From Chamaecyparis obtusa (lineage: Eukaryota; Streptophyta; Pinopsida; Cupressales; Cupressaceae): DNA of 64,000 nucleotides. Each line of letters starts with the position of its first letter. The stretch's first letter is position 1. The notes under the pieces were generated by a model. The model saw nothing but the letters and a program-made list of their open reading frames with translations. It was not told the DNA's origin and searched no databases. Location: assembly GCA_027943335.1 (NCBI GenBank), contig BSBK01000765.1, forward strand, positions 1,580,001 to 1,644,000. Direction: 5' to 3'. Below are positions 11,426 to 22,304 of the stretch, in pieces. A program made the translations under genes and the position numbers.

Positions 11426-12097
11426 TGATGCAGGAGCATCTCGGGTCCTTGGCAATCTTGTGTCACCAAAAAGATGTTTGAATTTTTTTGTGTTGCTCGG
11501 TTCTTTCTTTGACCAAGTTGGTTCGGTGTTGCTCAGTTTCCTTTGTTTACTAGTGTTGGTCGGTTATCTCTTTGGCGCTTAGTGAATTCCCCTGGCGCTC
11601 AGTGATGCTTGTTTGGCACTCGATTTCCTTGCTTACCAAGTTGTTTATTTTGGATTTTTGTTGAGGCTGACTTGTGCATTTAATTTGGGTCACAAATTTA
11701 ATGTTGGTATCTATCATTGGGAAGCGTGTGGACCTAGATCTAGTTTTTCCTTCCATTGATGGTGGATCTGAAGGTTGGCTTGATTCAGTAGCCTCTTGTA
11801 TAAATGTAGTTGTTTGGTTAGATTTTAGGAGTGAGTTTTAGAAGATAAAAGATAGAAAATTAGAGATTGTTGGTAGATCCTCGCATGTTGGAGGACTTTT
11901 GTACTTGATTGTAATATCTAGCCTAAACCAAGAAGGCCTTACAGCCTGACATCTATGAATCAAATTGAAGATAATATATGAAAGATATTTGCATTCTCTC
12001 TCTCAATTGTTGTGTTTATTCTTCCACGTGTGATCTCTGCAAGGTGGATCTGGTTAGGGTGTGCCTTTTTCCCCTCTCCCCATCCTCCCTTGCGTCA
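11426..12097 (+). repeat. 5' LTR of element B
   Basis: 672 bp, TG...CA ends. Its last 196 bp match 25035-25230 with only point differences and equal length. A TATA-like TATAAATG lies near 11798. Its first 20 or so bases resemble the start of the minus-strand solo LTR at 34880-35722. Confidence 0.88.
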
Positions 12098-12099
12098 GG

Positions 12100-12111
12100 T
12101 GGTATCAGAGC
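12100..12111 (+). promoter_or_regulatory. Primer binding site of element B
   Basis: TGGTATCAGAGC, two bases after the LTR end, the standard site complementary to the 3' end of plant initiator tRNA-Met. Confidence 0.9.
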
Positions 12112-12232
12112 AAGGTGAGATCTGGATCTAGGTTTGTGATCTAGATTTGAGGGTTCCTTCTTGTCAAACCCTATGTTAATTATTGTGGGGTAGCAGATTG
12201 TGATCTGACCTATAATTATAGAGGGTTTCAAG

Positions 12233-12556
12233 ATGGTTTGTGGGAGGCAAGATGCGGATCCAGGATTGACAGACATGTTGAGACAACTTGCTGCTAGATA
12301 AGAAGTTGTTGAAACATCCTAGAGAAGAAGAATACATCTTGAAGATGTTAGTGATGATGAAATAGAGGAAGAACAAGGTGATGTAGAACCTACATCGGTG
12401 ATGGATCAAGGTGAGGAAATATTGTTGAAATCTTTGACAAATTTGAAGTCTACAGCACATTTTAATCCTCTTGAGTATAGTGGAAAATTGTATTTTGATG
12501 AATTGGTGGATTGGATCACTGAGATGGAAAAGTATTTTGAATATGAAAATGTACCT
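12233..12556 (+). pseudogene. gag: gag N-terminal fragment of element B
   Basis: ATG at 12233, 108 codons in one frame with a TAA and a TAG at positions where relatives have Gln (after LAAR and after VETS). The end, LVDWITEMEKYFEYENVP, is the start of the gag domain typical of plant chromoviruses, which places B in Ty3/gypsy despite the initiator-Met primer site also used by copia. The frame is cut at 12556 by the LTR of C; the remaining gag and all pol are absent. Confidence 0.75.
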
Positions 12557-15282
12557 TGTTAGCACTCTGTAAAATTTTCATGGTTCTCCCCTTTTTATTT
12601 TGGTCTCTGTAGTCATTTTTGTGTCTCTGGCCTTGAAACCCTTGCAAATATTCAAAAACTAGCCGTTGGTGAAAAATACCCTTTGTTATACCCTGGCCTT
12701 GTTATAATTTCAAGTTAACTTTCGGGCCACTTAAAACCTTTTATCTGCATGTGCTATTTAAATGGGTTCACTTTTTGTTTTTGGTTAGGTTTTTCATGTG
12801 TCGGCGGGGTCCCCTTTATTTTTTCCTATGTCCCTGTGCTTTATCTTTCCTAAGTTCCCAGCGCCCAGTGTATTTTAATTTTTCCTAAGTCTGACTATTT
12901 TAATACTTCCTAATTTTTTAGCTTTGTATTTTCCTGGGCCCAGCTCTCTGACACCATCTCCATCCAATGGTGGGCATATCTTCTCATGAGATGTGTCAGA
13001 GGCTTGCGAACTTAAGATGGCCATTGATTCATTTCCATGATGTAACCCTTTCAATGTAGGCGGGTCCACTACTAGGTAGGCTCATGTGGTAGTCTATCAT
13101 TCGTCGAAATATCTTATAAAGCATGGCAGGCCCAGTATCTCAATCAGATGATTCTTGATCGACGGTTGACATGTAAGCACATAGAATCTTTTGAGCCTTT
13201 AAGATCATGCACTAACTGTCTGATCTTTTTGGCATTAAAATGTTCTCAGTGGGTCCATTGACACGTATGCATAGTTGGTGCTATTTGATTCGTCCATGTA
13301 TTTGCACAGTGGCTTGTTATCAGTGGGACCTGATTTCTAGATGTGTCAGTGGGTCCTGATCCTGTCAGTGAATCGATGAACGACGTATAATCTTATGGGT
13401 TTTGTCAAAGGCTTAAGATCTTGCGACGGCCATTGATTCTATTTCCTGTCAGAGGGTTGTCAGTAATGGGCGAAGATTCTTGATCTAATGGTGGGCGTGT
13501 AATCTGATAGAATCTTGGAGGTCTATGAAAACTTCAGACGGCCATTGATCTTCCTGACGAAGGCTTAGTGGTTCTGATAAATGTTTTGGCAATCTGATAA
13601 ATTTCCAAGGGCCTCGCTCATTCGCACAATAAATTGGTGATTCTCTAAATGTTTTAGCAGTTTAGCGAGTGTGTATTCGCAGAATCACTAAACTTTCTAG
13701 CAGTTTTATAAAGTTCTTCGCGAATTAGCAGAAGTCTTCTATGACTTATTTGCTAGATGTGGGGCCAAGGCTAGATGTTTTCCTGTAGTCACCAGTTCAC
13801 GGGGTTAAGTGGTGGGTTAAGGTTTTCATCCCGCAAATAAGGAAAAGCACTGTCGCATAATCGCTAAATGTAAACCAGGATTCCTTGCAAGGTTAAATCA
13901 TAAAAGACCGTGAAAAGGGAGGATCTAACAGCCACAACTTAAAGTTGATGAAGATTCAAATTTTGACCGCCGATTTGCTGCTGGCACTTGGAGATAACTG
14001 TTATCATTCAAATTCAAATTTTTTGAAGGGTTTCCAGCAATAGCAAGTACCAAAATTTATGGTTTTAATGGCTTATTTTGATTGGTTTGGTGGCGCTTGT
14101 TGTTGCAATGTGGTCCAAGGTGTTCTTTGATCATCTGCAGGGTCTGTACTATGTGGTTCTAGGCTTGAGATATGTTTGTAGGTGGCTATTTTGACTGGTT
14201 TTGATGGCATTTCCTTGTTGTTTTATACTGTTCTCATGAATTTTGATGATTTCAGATCTCTCTGGATCTATTTCTCTGAGATTGCTTGGTTTCCTGCCCC
14301 TATAGTAATTTTTGTTGTAATTAGGGTTGGTGTAGTTGTTGAAACCCTAACCCTAGCTATCTGAAGCTTGTTGCATCCTATCTTTGGGATTCCAAGGCAA
14401 CTAGTGGTATAAATGGTAAGATGTTTTATTTTTGAAGGGTTATGATCTTGATTAGTTCTAGGGAGTTGTAGCAGGTGGTATCATATTGTATTAGATTGAA
14501 TAGAATTTTCTTGTAGTCTTTTGTAGGTTATTGAAGTGGTTTTCTCTTTTCTCTGCTTTGAACATGTATATGATTCATTATACTTAATACAATTATTTTA
14601 AACGTTCAAGTCTCTCCTTGGTGTCAATCTTGTGAATTCTAGATTTTCTGATCTATTGCATAGGATTACCTTTGTATATGTTCTAGTCTTCAGTTCTTGA
14701 TCTAGGATCAAGTGAAATATACTTTGGATAGGACATAGATTCACTTTGATTTGTCTGCAGAAGGAAGTTATAAGTAGTGGATGGGCTAGAATATTTGTTT
14801 TTATGGCTAAGTTTTAGACAGTAGTTGGTTCATGTTAAATGTCTGTATTTGAGATTTTCCCAATGGATAATGGCACTGATCAGGGATTAGTATATTTAGT
14901 TGAGTTCAATGCTTGATTAGCTCTTGTTTACTTCTTCCCATCTTCATATATCAACACCTTTTCAAGTTTTAATTGTATTTGGTTGATAGTAGTAACACCC
15001 TATAGTAATGGAGAGTCAATGAATGTGAGGTTAGCATTTATCACTTTCTTACTATTCAATCTATTGTTTGGACCCAGTCTTTGGTGTGTGAAGTATAGTT
15101 TTCACTAGGTTAGGTGCACTCGCCTTGGTTTTGCAGAGCCAGATGTGAAGAGGGCAGTCTTGTCCCTATAGTTGGTCTAGTTACCCTAAGATCCTTATAC
15201 ATTTTGGAACTAACCAATCCTAAAATCAACCTGAGGGTATATTGGCAGCCTAAGAGCATAAGGTCCATTTTGAGCACCAACG
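12557..15282 (+). repeat. 5' LTR of element C
   Basis: 2.73 kb, starts TGTTAGCACTCTG, matches 22305-25034 from end to end. Differences by eye are mostly C/T and G/A changes. Inside, a degenerate unit with GA(T/C)GGCCATTGAT recurs near 13017, 13424 and 13538, and GATTCTTGATC..GGT.G recurs near 13149 and 13467. No convincing open frame. Confidence 0.9.
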
Positions 15283-15285
15283 AGA

Positions 15286-15303
15286 TGGCGACTCTGCTGG
15301 GGA
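15286..15303 (+). promoter_or_regulatory. Primer binding site of element C (tRNA-Arg-like)
   Basis: TGGCGACTCTGCTGGGGA three bases after the LTR. From memory, the 3' end of plant tRNA-Arg(ACG) would pair with TGGCGACTCCACTGGGGA, two mismatches. Arg-primed elements are known among Tat/Ogre-type gypsy elements. Confidence 0.6.
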
Positions 15304-15479
15304 AGTGTTACACAAGTCTATAGTAACTAGTAGGTCATCATTAAAAAATAGGGTTATTCTTGTCCCTTGTCTTATAGTCTCATTTGGATATTTGTTAAGT
15401 GGTATTGTAAGATTCCCAATATACTTGGGTGGTGACTTAAACATCTCTGCAGCAGTGCTAGTCAGTAGATTTTTATCAA

Positions 15480-17312
15480 ATGAGTTATAGAGGTACTAGG
15501 TCCCAAAGGAATGAACATCCTGAAAACATAATGGAAGAAGGTATTCCAAACACTTCCAGGCCTAGTTAGACAAGGGGAGGAAAGAAGAAAAGAAATCTCT
15601 CTCATACTTGGAGAAATAAAAAGGATACAAGACAAGAAACTCAAACCAAGCCTGGTCAAGAAGAAAATATTTTTGAATATGAAGAGGTTGTTGATTTGGG
15701 ATTAAACCAGTATGAGGATGAATTTCAAGTGGGAGATGATGAGTCTGAGACTACTCTCCTTGAATCAGAAGAGATCTTTGAGGAGGTCTATGAATTGGAA
15801 AGAAGAGTACAAGACCAAGTTTCTATTAGGCAACAAAGAGAAAAGGACAAAGAGGATAGAGTAAGACAAGCAATGATAAGGGGTTATCAGCTAAAGAGTC
15901 AGTTGTTAGATTTGGAGGCAATTAATTTTGTCCCAGAGCCTAAAAGAGCAGAGGAATAGCCTATTGTGTATAAAACACATGAGATAACTAGGCCTAGAGA
16001 TAAGGGCAAACAAAAAACTATTGGAGTGCAGATTAGTGAACAGATTCATGTGGAAACCCCATTAGATCAAGGGTTGAAATTAGATGCAGACCTTGAGATG
16101 GCTAGAAAGAAAAAGGAAATATTAGATAAAGAGCTTAAGAAGGCAGAGTTGGAGGCTACTACTGCAGAAATGAGGAAGAAGATTGATTTTCTCAAGCATA
16201 CCTCAAGACCTTCAAATGTAACTGCTTCTTTCTTGGGGCAAGGTGGAAATCATGGTAACCTTGCAGCTCAAACAAATGGTGTACCGGGTGCTGCTAAAAT
16301 TCCTGATGGTTCAAACACAAGGACATCTACATCTCAAGGAATGGATCCGCCACATGGAGTTCATGTTCATGAAAGGTACAAACAACTTATCTTTCTTGGT
16401 ATTCCTGGTTATCCTAATGTTATTTCTAATGAAATTAGAAATAAACTCCCTAAGTTTACTGGAAACAATGTCATTACATGTGAAGAACATCTAAAAAATT
16501 CTATGGATGTAATAGATGATTATAATGTTGAGCCTGATGATTTTGTAATGAAGTTATTTGTACAATCTCTAAATGAGGATGCTAGGGATTGGTTTAGAGG
16601 ATTGCCCCATGCTAGTATAGGATCTTGGAATGAATTTAAGAATTATTTCAAAGAGAATTATGGAGATAAAACAAATGAGGGTTTTATCTTGAATGAATTC
16701 AATAATATAAAGAAAAATCAGAATGAGGACGTCCTTGAATTTAATATAAGGTTCCAAAAGGCTATGCATAGACTACTACAAGTTATCAGATTAGATGATA
16801 GGGTGTGTCTTGTGACATACTTAAATGCTTTTGATGCAAAGATGGGTTACCTCTTAAGGGATAAGAACCCTAGAAATCTTGGGGAAGCTTACAAGTTGGC
16901 TATCAACATAGAAAGTAATAGAAGAATATCAGTAAAATTAGGGAGAAGAGATGATTATAGACCTCAAGTGCAAAATAAGAAAGAAATGGGAAGGTCTAGT
17001 GATTTTAAGCCTAAGGAGGAGGACAATCTAAAGAAGATTCTAAGTGCTTTAGAGAGTCTAAAGCCTGATGAAAAAAGAAACAATAAGGTTGCAATAAATG
17101 ACAGACAAGCTTCAAGTAATTTTAGCAGGCAACCAAGAATACAGAATTACTCATACAATACTCAGTGGGAGGATGGCAAGCCCATTTTTCCAGTTAAAAG
17201 GGATAGGCCTAATGATAGGATTCCTGATCCTTTGCAAAAAAATTCAGTTAACTTGAATGATGATATCCCATGGTGTATTGTTTGTTAGTCTCCTCATAGT
17301 CTAGAGCATTGT
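15480..17312 (+). pseudogene. gag: gag of element C
   Basis: The first ATG of the frame is at 15480. TAG stops interrupt at 15567, 15957 and 17286, with no frameshift. Residues about 70-230 are charged and helix-prone (long Glu/Lys/Arg runs, EELERRVQDQ-like), probably coiled coil. The retrotransposon-gag core lies at about 16530-16785 (residues 350-435) with RDWFRGLP and FKNYFKENYGD. A Cys/His knuckle, C-x2-C-x3-H-x4-C, spans 17274-17312, with the TAG at 17286 directly after its second Cys. The product would coat and package element RNA. The start is supported by the open frame upstream of the shorter frame beginning near 15696. Confidence 0.8.
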
Positions 17313-18647
17313 GTTATTGCTTTGAATTTACAAGAGAACCAAGAACAAGAAGAGCAGTATGATAAGAGTGGTTGTGGAATGACTTCTTCACATGTAGGGG
17401 ATGAGATTGACTCTGATGAGGAGGAAGAATTTGATTATGTTGGATTTGGTCCAGTGAAGTGTGAGGAACATGTTTCCTTAAGGAGACCCTCTGATGAGGA
17501 AATTGCACAAATCACTGCAGACATGGTCACTCAAGCTAGGAGTAATTACAATTTGAGAAGCAGGACAGTTGGAGGCACAAGTGGTAAACCAAGTAGCATG
17601 TTTATCAAGAATTCTGAAAGGAATGCACAACAAAATGAGGAAAAGGAAAAGGGTGCTGGTGTTATCAGTCAGGTTAAAATAAAAAAGAAGAGTGGGCCTA
17701 CTGCAATACCTAAGGGTAAAGCGAGGACATCAGAAGTAGTTGTCCCCATACCTCAAAAGGAAGATGAATTTGTAAAAAGGAGTAACTCTGACTTGATTGT
17801 CCAAAAAGAGGATAGGGGTATCTCTGAGATTAAGGAAGATATGGGCAACCATTCTTATGTTCCCATTGATATGACTAAATTGCTTTCACAAATAACTGTC
17901 AAGGTTCCATTGTTAGAAATGATGAGAATAGAAGAGCACAAGGTCAAGGCCTTGGATTGGGTAAGTGGTGCCTCTTCCATAAAGGTCCAAGAAATGAACA
18001 GAGGTGACAAGCATGTGGCTACTTTAGATGACACACTTGATAGTAAAAATGAAGAAATTGTCTCTAAGATTCCTCAAAGGTATTTGGATGCAAACATTGT
18101 AAATACTACATCAGGGACAGTTGATCCTTTTTTCTTGTCCCTTATGACAAATGGAAAATTGTTGAAGAATTGCATGATAGATTATGGGGCATCAAATACT
18201 ATCATGCCTGTAGAGATCATGAAATCACTAGAACTAAAGTTTGATACACCTCATAGAAGATGCCAAGCTATGGACTCAAGAGAGGTGCCAATTATTGGTA
18301 CCATTAAGGCTTTGCCTTATAAATTAGCCGCATTTCTTAACAAACAATTAACTATGAGTGTTCTTGTAGTCGACATTCCCCCTCAATATGGAATGTTGTT
18401 ATCTAGAAAGTGGAGTGCCTCCATGGGAGGAAGTATTCAATGTGACTTTTCCTTTGCCACTTTTAGCATTGAGGGTGAAAGTGTAAAGTTTTCAAGGGAA
18501 ACTAGAACCCCTCCTATGATTGAGGAGGATGAAAAGGATAGCATGAATTGTTTTGTTGACATTGACATTGGTTCTTTCCAAGTTCAGGAGAGAGAGATGA
18601 AAGAGAAGGTCAAGCCTATCTTTATGGCTGATGATAAGAGTAACTAG
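17313..18647 (+). pseudogene. Protease region of element C pol
   Basis: Continues the gag frame. An acidic linker (DSDEEEEFDYVGFGPV near 17410) leads to an aspartic protease with the active-site motif MIDYGASNTIMP at 18174-18209; the catalytic Asp is the D of DYGA. A flap-like region follows to about 18480. TAG at 18645-18647. The Gly at DxG is kept (DYG), as in other Tat-like proteases. Expected role: cutting the Gag-Pol polyprotein in the virus-like particle. Confidence 0.75.
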
Positions 18648-19060
18648 GCAGAAGTTAATGTATTATGGACCCTGTATTTTGATGGAGCAAGTTCAAAGGA
18701 AGGTGCTGGAGCAAGAGTGCTATTGATATCCCCAAGTGGTAAGACTTTCAAGTTTTCTTTCACTCTCTTGTTCCCTTGCACAAATAATGTTGCTGAATAT
18801 AAGGCCCTACTGATTAGTTTGAGACAAGCATCAAAACATGGGATCAAACATCTTAGGGTGATTGATGACTCTGAGTTAATAGTTTCTTAGATTAGATTGA
18901 AAAGTATGCATCAAAGAATCAAAGGCTGAAACAATATAGAAATGTTGTTTGGGATGAAATTGAAGGTTTCAGTGCCTTTGGTATTGATTGGGTGGATAGA
19001 AGCCAAAATAGGATGGCTGACTTACTAGCAAACATAGCATTAAGGCCAGAGGATATTACC
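18648..19060 (+). pseudogene. RNase H (aRNH type) of element C, placed before RT
   Basis: In frame with protease up to a TAG at 18888, then a frameshift near 18890-18905. RNase H landmarks appear in order: YFDGASS (18672 on), NNVAEYKALL (about 18783), VIDDSELIV (about 18858) and, after the shift, DRSQNRMADLLANIA (18992 on). The Asp, Glu, Asp and Asp expected for catalysis are all visible. It resembles the second RNase H of F (33590-34000), which lies after RT, so here the domain has another place in pol. A linker to RT follows up to 19575. Confidence 0.75.
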
Positions 19061-19576
19061 TTTGTAGGGATATCCAGGATTGAGTGCAAGTCTCGGCCTT
19101 CTATCCCAGACAATGTTGAGAATTGGCAGGTTTTTTCTGATGATCAAGATATACTAAGGTTTTTGCAATGTGAATCTCATTTTGATGGTCAGGAGATGGA
19201 TTTCAGAACTTTTGTTGACATCAAAAATGGAAAAGAGAATGTTCTTGGGAAGGAAGTTTTGCAATTAAAATCAAATAGGATCCCAAGGGGACTGGTTTCT
19301 CTGGAGAGGGCATTTGATGATAAAGAAAGGACTTGTTTTCCTAAATTTGTTGATAAGATAAATGATTTGGAGGAAATAAATTTAGGAACAAGTCAAATGC
19401 CCAAAAATGTTTACATAGGTAAATGTTTATCCCAAAGAACTAGGAATAATCTGATTGATCTTCTCAAAAGATTCAGACATGTCTTTGCATGGTCTTATGA
19501 TGATTTGAAAGCTTATAGAGAAGATCTCTTTCAACATGAGATACCATTAGAGGAAGGAACCAAACCTTTTAGGTAG
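19061..19576 (+). pseudogene. Linker between RNase H and RT of element C
   Basis: Same frame as the RNase H end; about 170 codons without recognised motif, ending in LIDLLKRFRHVFAWSYDDL, which is the usual lead-in to gypsy RT (FAWSYDDL), and HEIPLEEGTKPFR. TAG at 19574-19576 where Gln is usual. Confidence 0.65.
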
Positions 19577-20263
19577 AAGTTAAGGCCTGTGAATCCTACT
19601 TTGGCACCAAGAATGCAAGATGAATTAAAAAGGATGATGGATGTTGGGATCATAAAGCCTATCAGACATTCTACTTGGGTATCAAATTTGGTTCCAGTCC
19701 GAAAAAAGAATGGTGACATTAGATTATGTGTTGATTTCAGGAATTTGAATGTCAATTCTCTAAAGGAAAATTATGGTTTCCCTAATATGGAAAATATGCT
19801 ATAGAAGGTTACTGGATTAGAGTTAATGTCCATGATGGATGGTTTCTCTGGATATAATCAGGTCATGGTCAAGGAATCAGAACAATTTAAGACTGCATTC
19901 ACTACCCCTTGGGGAACATATGTTTATGTTAGGATGACATTCAGTTTGACAAATGCAGGAGCTACTTTTCAAAGAGCTATGGATGTAGCCTTTTCTAATT
20001 TCATAAACAATTTTTTAGTGGTGTACCAAGATGATCTCATAGCATATTCAGAGAAGGAGGATCAGCATTGTGAGCATCTTGAGAAGATCTTTATTAGGGC
20101 TTTGGAGTATGGGATTTCTTTGAATCCAAAGAAGTGTTCTTTTGGTGTTGTGGAAGGCAAGCTCTTAGGACATATTGTGTCCAAAGATGGAGTGAGAATT
20201 GACCCTGAAAGGGTTATGGCTATAGATAAACTTTCACCACTTAGAAATGTTAAAGGAATATAG
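19577..20263 (+). pseudogene. Reverse transcriptase of element C
   Basis: Gypsy RT motifs in order: RHSTWVSNLVPVRKKNGDIR, LCVDFRNLN (19724 on), MSMMDGFSGYNQ (19826 on), TPWGTYVYVRM, NAGATFQRAMD, YQDD (about 20024) and LNPKKCSFGVVEGKLLGHIVS. The catalytic loop reads YQDD where E and F have YVDD. TAG stops at 19802 and 20261, both at Gln sites. It would copy element RNA into DNA inside the particle. Confidence 0.85.
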
Positions 20264-20778
20264 TCTTTCTTTGGGCAAGTAAATTTCCTAAGGAGATTTG
20301 TTACAAATTTTGCAAAAATCAGTATCCCTATCTCTAGGATGTTGAAAAAGGAGGCAAGGATTGAGTGGAATGAAGAAGCAGATTAATCTTTCAAATGTAT
20401 CAAAAAGGCCATCAAGGATGCTCCAGTTTTAAGGACACCTAATTATGGTAAGCCCATGCAGATATTTTCTTTTGCTTCTTATCATATAGTTGTGGCAGTT
20501 TTATTACAAAAGAATTCAGATTGATATGAACAACCCATATCATTTTTTAGTAAATCCTTACAAGCAGCAAAATTGAAATATGATATTACTGAGAACAGGC
20601 TTATGCCTTGGTCAAAGAAGTTAAGGCTTTTAGATGTTATCTTGTAGGAGCTAAGATGGTTGCTTATGTTCCTAGTGCTACAGTTAAGGATATTTTGGTG
20701 TAGCAAGAGGTCTCAGGGAAGAGATGTAGATGGATCAATAGGATCCAAGAATTTAATATTGATATCCAGATCACAAAA
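20264..20778 (+). pseudogene. RT-linked RNase H (tether) of element C
   Basis: FFGQVNFLRRFVTNFA marks the RT end, followed by the RNase H-like domain (PVLRTPNYGKPMQIFSFAS..). Where an active Ty3-type domain has TDAS, this one has SFAS, so the first catalytic Asp is missing; E and F lack it too. Stops TAA 20384, TGA 20522 and TAG 20701, and a frameshift near 20585. In elements with a second RNase H this domain is thought to be a structural tether; that is family knowledge. Confidence 0.7.
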
Positions 20779-22148
20779 TTGGTAAGAGGCTTAGGTCTTG
20801 CAAGGTTAATGGCACAAAGCAATTTAGTTGCAAATCATGTGAATGTGTTAGAAGAAGAACAAAGGCCATACATTTGTGATATGGATTATTGTGATTGGTA
20901 CAAAGATGTTATTGGCTACTTGCAAAAATTGGTCCTTCCCCCCGAGATGGATGAAAATAGAAGAACTATCAAGTTGCAATCTGCAAGGTATGTTAATATA
21001 CATGGTAAGTTGTGGTGGAGAAGCAATGAAGGAGTATTGCTAAAATGCATAGACCATGAGAGGTATGAGGCTCTGTTAAAGGAAATGCACCAAGGTGTGT
21101 GTGGAGGACACTATATGGCAAAGACCACAGCTCATAAGATCATTAGGTCTGGATTTTGGTGGCCTACAGTTTTTAAGGATACCCATCAATTTGTAAGAAA
21201 ATGTGATGCATGTCAGAGATTTGCTGGAAAGTTGAAGTTTAATGGGAATTTTCCACTTAGACCTGTTGTAGTTTAGGCTCCATTCCAGAAGTGGGGTATT
21301 GACTTCATTGGGGAAATTCCAAATAGGTCTAGTGGTGGACATTCTTACATACTAGTGGCAACAGAATATTTTACTAAGTGGGTTGAAGCTATCCCTACTA
21401 GAAAGGCCACTAGCAGGGTTGTGACTGATTTTGTGATGCAGAATATCCTCACTAGATTTGGTTGCCCAGAGACAATTGTGGTTGATAATGCAATGTGTTT
21501 TAGATCACAGGAATTTAGTGATTTTTATCAACAATATGGGATACACATTTCATTTTCTTCCCCATACCATCCACAAGGAAATGGCCAGGCTGAGTCTAGT
21601 AACAAAAGTCTAATTAATATTCTCAAGAGAGTGTTGGACAATAATAAGAAAGCCTGGGACTCAAAGTTATGGTGGGCACTGTGGGCTGACAGAGTAACTG
21701 TAAAGAAAGCCATAGGTTGTGCTCCATTTGATTTGGTATATGGAATAGGTGCTAGATTGCCTCAAAATAATCTATTGCAGATGTATAGGTTTATTCAAGC
21801 ATATGATGAAAATTTGAATGATGAAATGAGAGTAAGGATGGATGAACTGATCCAATTGGAAGAGGTAAGGAGGGATGCACATGAAAGAAATGAGGCATTG
21901 CAGAAATAGTGCAAGAATTTGTTTGATAGGAGGGCCAATCAAAGGATTTTTGAAAATGGTGATCTGGTCCTGATGTGGAATGCAAGGTTGGAAGATAAGG
22001 GGAAGCATGGAAAGTTTGATCCAACTTGTTTGGGCCCTTATCTTATTGAAAGCAAATGGGGGATAGATTCTTATGTTTTAAAGGACTTAACTGGTGGTAC
22101 TTTGGAATTGCTTGTTCATGGATAGTTCCTAAAGTTATACTTCCCCTG
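20779..22148 (+). pseudogene. Integrase of element C
   Basis: One frame from the RNase H end to a natural TGA at 22146-22148, with TAG stops at 21274, 21907 and 22123. The zinc-binding HHCC region lies at about 21085-21225 (HQGVCGGH...CDACQRFAG). The core has Asp in IDFIGEI (about 21299), Asp in VVDNA (about 21483) and Glu in GQAESSN (about 21590), with 35 residues between the last two. The C-terminal part ends HGxFLKLYFP, the usual end of Tat/Athila-type pol. It would insert the DNA copy into the host chromosome. Confidence 0.85.
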
Positions 22149-22304
22149 AAGTATCTTTTCCATGAACAGTAGTTTAGGTTTTCCCCTATTTTTAGTTTGT
22201 CTGTGTTTTGTTTTTAGGTCAGAATTTTGAGTTGGTCTGCTCTCCCAGTGATTCTGAATCCTTGCTATGCCTACAGGATACATGCATCCCCTAGTATGAG
22301 CCAC
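22149..22304 (+). other. Short 3' untranslated gap of element C
   Basis: Only 156 bp between the pol stop and the 3' LTR. No polypurine tract is visible before TGTTAGCACTC; the last bases are CCCCTAGTATGAGCCAC. Confidence 0.6.

Noticed and set aside
12100..12111. B as a copia element because of its initiator-Met primer site
   Set aside because: The gag start (WITEMEKYFEYE) is of chromovirus type, which also uses this primer.
12557..12570. Shared TGTTAG start of the A and C LTRs taken as same family
   Set aside because: Similarity ends after six bases; LTR lengths and internal parts are unrelated.
14400..14420. GGTATAAATGG as TATA box of the C 5' LTR
   Set aside because: Possible, but several equal AT-rich candidates exist in this 2.7-kb LTR; not supported enough to annotate.
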